From: Dongia mobilis
Lineage (GTDB): Bacteria; Pseudomonadota; Alphaproteobacteria; Dongiales; Dongiaceae
DNA: 35,363 nucleotides
Direction: 5' to 3'
NCBI RefSeq assembly: GCF_945906275.1
Contig: NZ_CAMDRA010000016.1
Location: 1 to 35,363, forward strand
The notes under the pieces are model-generated. The model ran no database searches. It was given only the letters and a program-made list of their open reading frames with translations, and was not told where the DNA came from. Within the stretch, counting starts at the first letter, position 1. The number at the start of each line of letters is the position of its first letter. Shown piece after piece: positions 26,719 through 32,930 of the stretch. The translations under genes and the position numbers were made by a program.

Positions 26719-26915
26719 TCAGATCAGGCGAACAGAGGCAAAGGCCTTGGGGTCTATACCGAGCTGGCGGAGATCTTCATCTGCCGGGCGTCGGTTAAAT
26801 TCGATCGCTGCGGCGCATGACAGGCCGCAGACCAAGCCACGAACAATGCCGCGACTGTACGTGATATGAAAGCAATCGGTCTGCTTTCAAGAGATCGAAT
26901 CGAAATATCAGACAT
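26719..26915 (-). pseudogene. DUF1127-like small gene with a frameshift
   Basis: From an ATG at 26915 the frame reads MSDISIRSLESRPIAFISRT and continues AALFVAWSAAC, a plausible DUF1127 N-terminus, but then runs into unlike sequence and stops at 26754. The overlapping frame, shifted back by one base, reads AAAIEFNRRPADEDLRQLGI and then DPKAFASVRLI to a TGA at 26719, which looks like the C-terminal DUF1127 helix (ADEDLRQLGID resembles the family's DDRxLxDIG). The switch would occur near 26815-26830. Joined, they give a normal-sized protein of about 65 residues. A lost base, a read error or a programmed shift could explain it. AAAGG lies nine bases before the ATG, and a good promoter is upstream. 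Confidence 0.6.
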
Positions 26916-26946
26916 GACAGCGCGCCTTTCAGCCTCTAACAAGCTG

Positions 26947-26975
26947 AATATAAATCATATGCTGCAATGCAGCAA
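26947..26975 (-). promoter_or_regulatory. Promoter with palindromic operator for the DUF1127-like gene
   Basis: On the minus strand TTGCTG (26975-26970) and TATATT (26952-26947) are separated by exactly 17 bases. A perfect 15-bp palindrome TGCTGCA-A-TGCAGCA (26960-26974) covers most of the -35 box and spacer, a classic repressor position. The start of transcription would fall near 26940, 25 bases before the ATG. The TGCA-rich palindrome recalls operators of PhaR-type storage-polymer regulators, but I am not sure of that match. Confidence 0.6.
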
Positions 26976-27210
26976 GAAAAACATTGCGCCGCAGCAACCA
27001 GGCTCCCTTAAAGGCGAAAGTGTTCGGATGATATGTTTTATGCGTTTAATTTTGCTAATTGCATTTCCTGGACATAGTCGCCTCACTGTCAGGTGAGAAA
27101 AGTTCAGTTTGCGACATGATGGCTCGTCGTTAATCGACTATCAGCGGTCGCCCCAATTGCAGCCATAATGAAGTTACGGCCCTACCAATGGGGCGAAAGT
27201 GAGAATTGGC

Positions 27211-27834
27211 ATGGAGACGGTGGCCAAAGGTGAATGCCTGATCATTGCCTGCGGCGCGCTGGCGAAGGAATTCGTGGCGGTGCGGGCCGCAAATGGTTGG
27301 TCGGACGCGCAATTGGCGGTGACCTGCCTGCCGGCGATCTGGCATAACCGGCCGGAAAAGATCCCGCCCGGTGTCCGGGCGAAGATCCGCTGGGGCCGGA
27401 AGCGTTTCAAGCGCATCTTCGTGCTCTATGGCGACTGTGGCAGCGGTGGGTTGCTGGACGAGGTGCTGAAGGAGGAAGGGGTCGAACGGATCGACGGGCC
27501 GCATTGTTATGACTTTTTTGCAGGGTCCGCGGTGTTCGATCAGTTGATGGAAGAGGAATTGGGGAGCTTCTTCCTCACCGATTACATTGCGCGGCACTTC
27601 GAGCGGCTGATCTGGCAGGGCATGGGCCTGGATCGCCATCCGGAATTGCGCGATGCCTATTTCGGCCATTACCGCCGTGTCGTTTATCTGGCACAGATCG
27701 ACGATCCGGCGCTGACGGCAAAGGCAGAGGCGGCGGCCAAGAGACTGGGTTTGGATTTCGAGCGGCGGTTTACCGGTTACGGCGAGATGGCGACCTTCAT
27801 GCAGAAGGCCGTCGCGAGTCAGGCAGAACAATAG
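27211..27834 (+). CDS. DUF1638 protein in a methyl-THF/corrinoid cluster
   Basis: 207 residues from the ATG at 27211; a GTG four codons earlier is possible. The DUF1638 pattern is clear: LIIACGALAKE (Cys14), CLPAIWHNRPEKIPPGV (Cys39, His45), VLYGDCGSGGLLDEVL (Cys76) and RIDGPHCYDFFAG (His98, Cys99). The conserved Cys/His set suggests a bound metal or cofactor. The family has no assigned activity but is often found beside corrinoid-dependent methyltransferase genes, and the same holds here. Its C-terminal codons and stop lie in a 15-bp direct repeat. First gene of the cluster that continues to 30703. Confidence 0.85.
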   Translation: METVAKGECLIIACGALAKEFVAVRAANGWSDAQLAVTCLPAIWHNRPEKIPPGVRAKIRWGRKRFKRIFVLYGDCGSGGLLDEVLKEEGVERIDGPHCYDFFAGSAVFDQLMEEELGSFFLTDYIARHFERLIWQGMGLDRHPELRDAYFGHYRRVVYLAQIDDPALTAKAEAAAKRLGLDFERRFTGYGEMATFMQKAVASQAEQ

Positions 27835-27852
27835 GCCAGGCAGAACAATAGG
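27821..27852 (+). repeat. Tandem 15-bp duplication across a stop codon
   Basis: AGGCAGAACAATAGG occurs at 27821-27835 and again at 27838-27852, separated by CC (a 17-bp tandem unit). The first copy contains the stop of the DUF1638 gene; the second supplies the AGGA used as ribosome binding site by the next gene at 27863. Confidence 0.9.
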
Positions 27853-27862
27853 ATCACAACAG

Positions 27863-28177
27863 ATGGCTCAGCTCATCGTCGTCTACTGGCGCGACATCCC
27901 CGCCCAGGTCATCGTGAAGAAAGGCCGCGACAGCGCCAAGAAGCAGCTCGATGAGCGCTTCGAAAAGGCGATCGACCGCGCCGCCATGCGTGCCAAGCTC
28001 CGCGACACGGATTCGTATCTTGGCGAATGGCGCCGGGCGACGCCGGTTGAGGTGAGCGATGATCTGGAAGCCGAGGCGCAGAAGGCGCAGGCCGAGATCG
28101 AGGCGGCCTTCCCGGAAGAGAAGTTGAAAGAGTTCGTTGAACGCGGTGGTCTCGCCATCGCCGCAGTCGAGGGCTAA
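27863..28177 (+). CDS. PF13769-type 'virulence factor' small protein
   Basis: 104 residues starting MAQLIVVYWRDIPAQVIVKKG, with YLGEWRR near 56 and a long acidic helix at the C-terminus (EAEAQKAQAEIEAAFPEEKLKEFVERGG). This is the family misleadingly annotated as virulence factor (PF13769). No activity is known. Its constant company here is with MetV-like, MetF and methyltransferase genes, five bases downstream, which suggests an accessory role in methyl-THF metabolism rather than virulence. AGGA eight bases before the ATG. Confidence 0.85.
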   Translation: MAQLIVVYWRDIPAQVIVKKGRDSAKKQLDERFEKAIDRAAMRAKLRDTDSYLGEWRRATPVEVSDDLEAEAQKAQAEIEAAFPEEKLKEFVERGGLAIAAVEG

Positions 28178-28182
28178 ATCCC

Positions 28183-28725
28183 ATGTACGCAGTGCGCCTC
28201 TGGTCGGTGCGCCACGCAAAGGGCCTCAATCGCTTTTACCAGGCTTTCGAAAAGGTCGTGGTGGCGCTGCATCCGCTGTGGAACAAGATCGGCTACGAAA
28301 AGCTCGAGGCACCGTTTCAGGTATTGGAAAGGGCCACCAAGGGGTTCCTGTTCGATTGCCAGATGTGCGGGCAATGCGCCCTCTCCTCGACCGGCATGTC
28401 CTGCCCGATGAATTGCCCGAAGACATTGCGCAACGGTCCCTGCGGTGGCGTCCGCCCCAACGGCAATTGCGAAGTGAAGCCGGAGATGAAATGTGTCTGG
28501 GTGCAGGGCTGGGCCGGCGCCGAGCGCATGGACGGCAACCTTGAAAAGATCAAGGACGTGCAGATCCAGGTGAACAACGCGATCAAGGGCAAGTCCGCCT
28601 GGCTGCGCGTCGTGCGCATGACCAAGAAAGTTGGTGAGTTCGCACCCAAGCCACCAAAAGCGCCCCCTGCCAAGAAGCCGGTCGCAGCTGCGCCAGCGCC
28701 CGCCGGTGAAGGGAAGGCGGCATGA
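28183..28725 (+). CDS. metV: MetV-like protein (MTHFR C-terminal zinc/Fe-S domain)
   Basis: 180 residues. A conserved N-terminus (MYAVRLWSVRHAKGLNRFYQAFE) is followed by eight cysteines at 59, 62, 65, 74, 78, 87, 96 and 104 in CQMCGQCALSSTGMSCPMNC, NGPCGGVRPNGNCEV and KCVW, the pattern of the separate MTHFR C-terminal domain family (PF12225). In acetogens this protein, MetV, pairs with MetF and carries Fe-S clusters that feed electrons to the flavin. The C-terminus is a low-complexity Pro/Ala/Lys tail (about 150-180). The stop overlaps the metF start (ATGA), supporting a MetF-MetV complex. Confidence 0.88.
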   Translation: MYAVRLWSVRHAKGLNRFYQAFEKVVVALHPLWNKIGYEKLEAPFQVLERATKGFLFDCQMCGQCALSSTGMSCPMNCPKTLRNGPCGGVRPNGNCEVKPEMKCVWVQGWAGAERMDGNLEKIKDVQIQVNNAIKGKSAWLRVVRMTKKVGEFAPKPPKAPPAKKPVAAAPAPAGEGKAA

Positions 28726-29732
28726 GCGAGCTGCATTTCGATCCCGCGGCACCGCTCCCCAGCCTGCCTGGACATTCGTCCGGCGGCAGGTTGGAGCGCA
28801 TTCTGCGCTCTGGCCGCTTTGCGGTGACCGCGGAGCTCAATCCGCCGGATTCCGCCGACCCGCGCGACGTCTATGACCGTGCGCTGGTGCTCTCGGAAGT
28901 GTGTGACGCCATCAACGCCACCGATGCCTCCGGCGCCAACTGCCACATGTCCTCGGTCGGCATCTGCTCACTGCTGACCCGCGCCGGCTATTCGGTGATC
29001 ATGCAGATCTCGTGTCGCGACCGGAACCGCATCGCCATCCAGGGCGATGTGCTGGGGGCGGCCGCGATGGGCGTGCAGAATATCCTGTGCCTGACTGGTG
29101 ACGGTGTGCAGGCCGGCGACCAGCCGGAAGCCAAGCCGGTGTTCGATTTCGACTCCACCTCGCTTCTCAACTGCATCCGCGGCATGCGCGATGACGGAAA
29201 ATTTCTCTCTGGCCGCAAGATCACGGTGCCACCGCGCGTTTTCTTAGGCGGCGCCGCCAATCCGTTCGTGCCGCCTTATGAGCATCGCGCCACCCATATC
29301 GGCAAGAAGATTGCGGCCGGCGCGCAGTTCATCCAGACGCAGTATTGCTATGACGTGCCGATGCTCCGCACATTCATGGACAAGGTGCGCGCGCAGGGCC
29401 TGCATGAGAAGGCATTCTTCCTCATCGGTGTCGGCCCCTTGCCCTCCTCGAAGACCGCGCGCTGGATGCGCAGCAATGTGCCGGGCGTGCATATTCCCGA
29501 TGCGGTCATCGAGCGGATGGAAAAATCCAAGAATGAGAAGGCGGAAGGCAAGCAGCTCGCCATCGACCTAATTCAGGAGATCAAAGAGATCGAAGGCGTG
29601 CATGGCCTCCATGTCATGGCCTATCGCCAGGAAGAATTCGTCAACGACATCATCCACGCATCCGGCGTGATGAAGAATCGCCAGCCCAAGCGCGCACCGC
29701 GACCCGCGGAACCTGTCAGCGTCTTGGCGTAA
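28722..29732 (+). CDS. metF: Methylenetetrahydrofolate reductase (MetF)
   Basis: 336 residues, a TIM-barrel flavoprotein. Signatures include FAVTAELNPPDSADP (catalytic Glu region), INATDASGANCHMSS, ISCRDRNRIAIQGDVLGAAAMGVQNILCLTGD and FIQTQYCYDVPMLRTFM. It interconverts 5,10-methylene-THF and 5-methyl-THF. Because the MetV-like partner is coupled upstream and a methyl-THF:corrinoid methyltransferase follows, this copy more likely serves methyl-group oxidation (or supply) than methionine synthesis alone. It is longer than E. coli MetF by about 40 residues, with a basic, Pro-rich tail. Confidence 0.92.
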   Translation: MSELHFDPAAPLPSLPGHSSGGRLERILRSGRFAVTAELNPPDSADPRDVYDRALVLSEVCDAINATDASGANCHMSSVGICSLLTRAGYSVIMQISCRDRNRIAIQGDVLGAAAMGVQNILCLTGDGVQAGDQPEAKPVFDFDSTSLLNCIRGMRDDGKFLSGRKITVPPRVFLGGAANPFVPPYEHRATHIGKKIAAGAQFIQTQYCYDVPMLRTFMDKVRAQGLHEKAFFLIGVGPLPSSKTARWMRSNVPGVHIPDAVIERMEKSKNEKAEGKQLAIDLIQEIKEIEGVHGLHVMAYRQEEFVNDIIHASGVMKNRQPKRAPRPAEPVSVLA

Positions 29733-29767
29733 GCTAAGTAATTGCGTTTCAGAAAGGACTATCAGTT

Positions 29768-30703
29768 ATGACCGATACCGTTATCAGCTCGGCCACCAAG
29801 GAAATCGTGATCGGCTTCGATCGCCCCTTCTGCGTCATCGGCGAGCGCATCAATCCGACCGGCCGCAAGCTGCTGGCCGCCGAAATGGCGCAGGGCGATT
29901 ACAGCCGCGTGAAGTCGGATGCCCTGGCCCAGGTCGAGGCGGGCGCTCATATGCTCGACGTCAATGCCGGCATTCCGATGGCCGATGAGCCGCGCATCCT
30001 CGCCGAAGCCATCCAGCTGGTGCAGTCGCTGACCGACACCCCGCTCTCGATCGACAGCTCGATCGTGGCCGCTCTCGAAGCGGGTCTTGCCGTCTACAAG
30101 GGCAAGGCGCTGGTCAATTCGGTGACCGGCGAAGAAGAACGCCTCGAAGTCGTGCTGCCACTGGTGAAAAAGTACGGCGCCGCCGTCGTGGCGATTTCCA
30201 ATGACGAGACCGGCATTTCCGAGGATCCGGATGTGCGCTTTGCTGTCGCCAAGAAGATCGTCGAGCGCGCTGCCGATTACGGCATCCATTACAGCGACAT
30301 CGTCGTGGACCCGCTGGTGATGCCGATCGGTGCGTTGGGCCAGGCCGGCCGCGCGGCCTTCAGTCTCATCCGTCGCCTGCGCGAAGAACTGAAGGTCAAC
30401 ACGACCTGCGGCGCATCCAACATCAGCTTTGGTCTGCCGAACCGCCACAGCCTCAACCAGGCGTTCTTGTCCATGGCGATCGGCGCCGGCATGACCTCGG
30501 CCATCATGAACCCGCTGCACATGGAAGAAATGACCGGCATCTGGGGCGCTGACGTGCTGATGGGCACCGACGCGCATTGCGCCCATTGGATCAAGCGTTT
30601 TCGCGAACCGGCGGCGGAAGGCGATCGTGGCCGCCGCGAGCGCAGCGGCCGTCGTGGCGGTGGTGCCGCCGGCGGCGGCGCGCCGGAGACGGCGGGAGCG
30701 TAA
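29768..30703 (+). CDS. Methyltetrahydrofolate:corrinoid methyltransferase (AcsE/MtgD-like)
   Basis: 311 residues with a pterin-binding TIM barrel: GERINPTGRK (26-34), DVNAGIP (64-70), SIDSS (94-98), NSVTGEEER, AISNDETGIS and GASNISFGLPNRHSLNQAF (Asn218 at the pterin-binding position). Such enzymes move methyl groups between a corrinoid protein and tetrahydrofolate (AcsE, MtgA/MtgD, CmuB). It lacks the cobalamin-binding domain of MetH. The C-terminus after 282 is an Arg/Gly-rich tail (RGRRERSGRRGGGAAGGG) outside the normal fold. AAAGGA precedes the ATG by about ten bases. Confidence 0.92.
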   Translation: MTDTVISSATKEIVIGFDRPFCVIGERINPTGRKLLAAEMAQGDYSRVKSDALAQVEAGAHMLDVNAGIPMADEPRILAEAIQLVQSLTDTPLSIDSSIVAALEAGLAVYKGKALVNSVTGEEERLEVVLPLVKKYGAAVVAISNDETGISEDPDVRFAVAKKIVERAADYGIHYSDIVVDPLVMPIGALGQAGRAAFSLIRRLREELKVNTTCGASNISFGLPNRHSLNQAFLSMAIGAGMTSAIMNPLHMEEMTGIWGADVLMGTDAHCAHWIKRFREPAAEGDRGRRERSGRRGGGAAGGGAPETAGA

Positions 30704-30719
30704 CTTAGAAAAGTTCCCC

Positions 30720-30766
30720 CGCACCCCAGCCCTCTCTCCACTAAGTGGGGAGTGGGTTGGGGTGCG
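30720..30766. repeat. Long imperfect hairpin (22-bp arms)
   Basis: Arms 30720-30741 and 30745-30766 around a TAA loop pair at 19 of 22 positions by Watson-Crick pairing, with two of the three remaining positions being G-T. It shares the CCCTCTC.CC / GGGGAG core with the hairpin at 21416-21443 and looks like a dispersed intergenic repeat. No T run follows directly. Confidence 0.75.
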
Positions 30767-30790
30767 GATTGAAAGCGACTGAAGACCCTT

Positions 30791-30829
30791 CCCCATCCTT
30801 GAAGCCAAGGATGGGGTTTGGCATTTTTA
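30791..30829 (+). terminator. Terminator-like hairpin before the corrinoid activase gene
   Basis: CCCCATCCTTG (30791-30801), loop AAGC, CAAGGATGGGG (30806-30816), then TTTGGCATTTTT. The perfect 11-base stem with a T-rich tail should end or attenuate transcription from the upstream methyl-THF genes, 41 bases before the activase start. Confidence 0.75.
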
Positions 30830-30869
30830 GGCCCCTAAAGACCACACGATCATTGCAGGAACACATGTC

Positions 30870-32930
30870 ATGGCAGATGTCGGCACAGCTAACCTCGATC
30901 ACGGCAACGGCGCTGAAAACGGCGACAATGCCTGGCTGGTGTTCATGCCGTCCGGCAAGCGCGGCCGCTTCCAGAAAGGTACGCCGATCCTGACGGCGGC
31001 GCGGCAGCTGGGTGTCGACATCGATTCCGTCTGCGGTGGTCGCGGCATCTGCGGGCGCTGCCAGGTCGTGGTGTCGGAAGGGGAGTTCGCCAAGCTCGGC
31101 GTCACGTCCGACGCACACCATCTTTCGGACTTCTCGTCGACCGAGCAGCGCTATGCTGACAAGCGTGGCATGAAGCCGGGCCGACGCCTGTCCTGCTCGG
31201 CGCAATTGCTGGGCGATCTTGTCATTGATGTGCCGGCCGACAGCCAGGTGCACAAGCAGGTGGTGCGCAAGCGCGCCGAGATGCGCGACATCACCTTGGA
31301 TCCGGTCATCCGCCTGCATTATGTCGAGGTCCAGGAACCGGACATGCATGACCCGACCGGCGACCTGCAGCGCCTGGAAAAGGCACTCAAAAGCCAATGG
31401 AATCTCGAAGGCCTAGATTGCGACGTGCGCGCGATCCAGGGCCTGCAGCAGGCGCTGCGCAAGGGCGAGTGGAAGGTGACGGTCGCGGTCCACATGGGCA
31501 AGCAGATCACGGCCGTCTGGCCCGGCTTTCATGACAAGATCTTTGGCCTCGCGGTGGATGTGGGCTCAACCACGATCGCGGCGCATCTCTGTGACCTCGG
31601 CACCGGCGAGGTGGTGGCATCTTCCGGCCTCATGAACCCGCAGATCCGCTTTGGCGAGGATCTGATGAGCCGCGTCTCCTATGTGATGATGAATCCGGGC
31701 GGCGACGTCGACATGACAAAGGCGGTGCGCGAAGCCTTGAACGATCTCGTCCAGGCGGTGGTCAAGGAAGCCGGCTGCACCCAGGAAGACGTGCTGGAAT
31801 GCACCTTCGTCGGCAATCCGATCATGCATCATCTGCTGCTCGGCATTAATCCGATCGAGCTCGGCTGGGCGCCATTTGCGCTCGCCACCGATGGGCCGGT
31901 GCAGATCTGGGCCACGGAAATCGATCTCAGGGTTCATCCCAATGCGCGCATCTACGTGCTGCCTTGCATCGCCGGGCATGTCGGTGCCGATACGGCCGGC
32001 GTGATCCTTTCCGAGACACCCTATGATGTCGACGAGATGACGCTGATCGTTGATGTCGGCACCAATGCGGAGATCGTGCTGGGCAATCGGCATCGCTTGC
32101 TCGCCGCTTCCTCACCGACCGGCCCTGCCTTTGAAGGCGCGCAGATCTCCTGCGGCCAACGCGCGGCGCCTGGCGCCGTCGAGCGCGTGCGCATCAACCG
32201 CGAGACGCTGGAGCCCCGCTTCAAGGTGATCGGTTCAGACCTATGGTCCGACCATCCGGATTTCGCCAAGGAGACCGAGGCGTTCGGCGTCACCGGCGTG
32301 TGCGGGTCCGGCGTCATCGAGGCGCTGGCGGAAATGTTCCTCGCCGGCATCCTCACCCAGGACGGTGTCATCGATGGCGGCATGGCGGCAAAGAGCCCGC
32401 GCATCCAGGCCGATGGCCGCACCTTCTTCTATCTGCTGCATGATGGTCATCCGCAGCTGAAGATCACGCAGAACGATATCCGCGCCATCCAGCTGGCGAA
32501 GGCCGCCCTCTATGCCGGCGCGCGGCTGCTGATGGACAAGCTCGGCGTCGACAAGGTGGATCGGATCACGCTGGCCGGCGCCTTCGGCAGCCATATCGAC
32601 GTCAAATACGCGATGGTGCTGGGCATGATTCCGGATTGCGATCTGGCCAAGGTAACCTCGGCCGGCAATGCCGCAGGTACTGGTGCGCGCATCGCGCTTC
32701 TGAACCTTGGCGCGCGTGATGAAATCGCGCGCGTGGTGAAGCAGGTCGAAAAGATCGAAACCGCGGTCGAGGCAAAATTCCAGGAGCATTTCATCGATGC
32801 GATGGCGCTGCCCCACAAGACGGCTCCCTATCCGCATCTGGCGAAGTCGGTGAACTTGCCGCTCCCCAAGGTCGCGACGCAGCCGGATGGTGATGACGGC
32901 GGTCGGCGCCGCAACCGCCGGCGCGGATGA
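30870..32930 (+). CDS. RACo-like reductive activator of corrinoid proteins (2Fe-2S + ASKHA, DUF4445)
   Basis: 686 residues. The N-terminal ferredoxin domain has C55-x5-C61-x2-C64 and C109 (CGGRGICGRC ... LSCSAQ). A linker leads to the actin-like ATPase region: AVDVGSTTIAAHL (228-240), FVGNPIMHHLLLGI, IVDVGTNAEIVLGNRH, CGSGVIEALAEMFLAG and LAGAFGSHIDVKYAMVLG. This is the architecture of RACo/RamA-type proteins that use ATP to re-reduce Co(II) corrinoids so that methyl transfer can continue. Its presence implies a corrinoid methyltransferase system. It ends with a basic tail (GGRRRNRRRG) echoing that of the methyltransferase upstream. GCAGGA is nine bases before the ATG. Confidence 0.93.
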   Translation: MADVGTANLDHGNGAENGDNAWLVFMPSGKRGRFQKGTPILTAARQLGVDIDSVCGGRGICGRCQVVVSEGEFAKLGVTSDAHHLSDFSSTEQRYADKRGMKPGRRLSCSAQLLGDLVIDVPADSQVHKQVVRKRAEMRDITLDPVIRLHYVEVQEPDMHDPTGDLQRLEKALKSQWNLEGLDCDVRAIQGLQQALRKGEWKVTVAVHMGKQITAVWPGFHDKIFGLAVDVGSTTIAAHLCDLGTGEVVASSGLMNPQIRFGEDLMSRVSYVMMNPGGDVDMTKAVREALNDLVQAVVKEAGCTQEDVLECTFVGNPIMHHLLLGINPIELGWAPFALATDGPVQIWATEIDLRVHPNARIYVLPCIAGHVGADTAGVILSETPYDVDEMTLIVDVGTNAEIVLGNRHRLLAASSPTGPAFEGAQISCGQRAAPGAVERVRINRETLEPRFKVIGSDLWSDHPDFAKETEAFGVTGVCGSGVIEALAEMFLAGILTQDGVIDGGMAAKSPRIQADGRTFFYLLHDGHPQLKITQNDIRAIQLAKAALYAGARLLMDKLGVDKVDRITLAGAFGSHIDVKYAMVLGMIPDCDLAKVTSAGNAAGTGARIALLNLGARDEIARVVKQVEKIETAVEAKFQEHFIDAMALPHKTAPYPHLAKSVNLPLPKVATQPDGDDGGRRRNRRRG

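Noticed and set aside
26866-27096. 76-codon plus-strand frame opposite the DUF1127-like gene
   Set aside because: It overlaps the minus-strand promoter and gene start, and the peptide has no recognisable features.
26916-27210. Cobalamin riboswitch before the methyl-THF cluster
   Set aside because: The region is AT-rich with small hairpins, but I see none of the conserved B12-box sequence; no riboswitch claimed.
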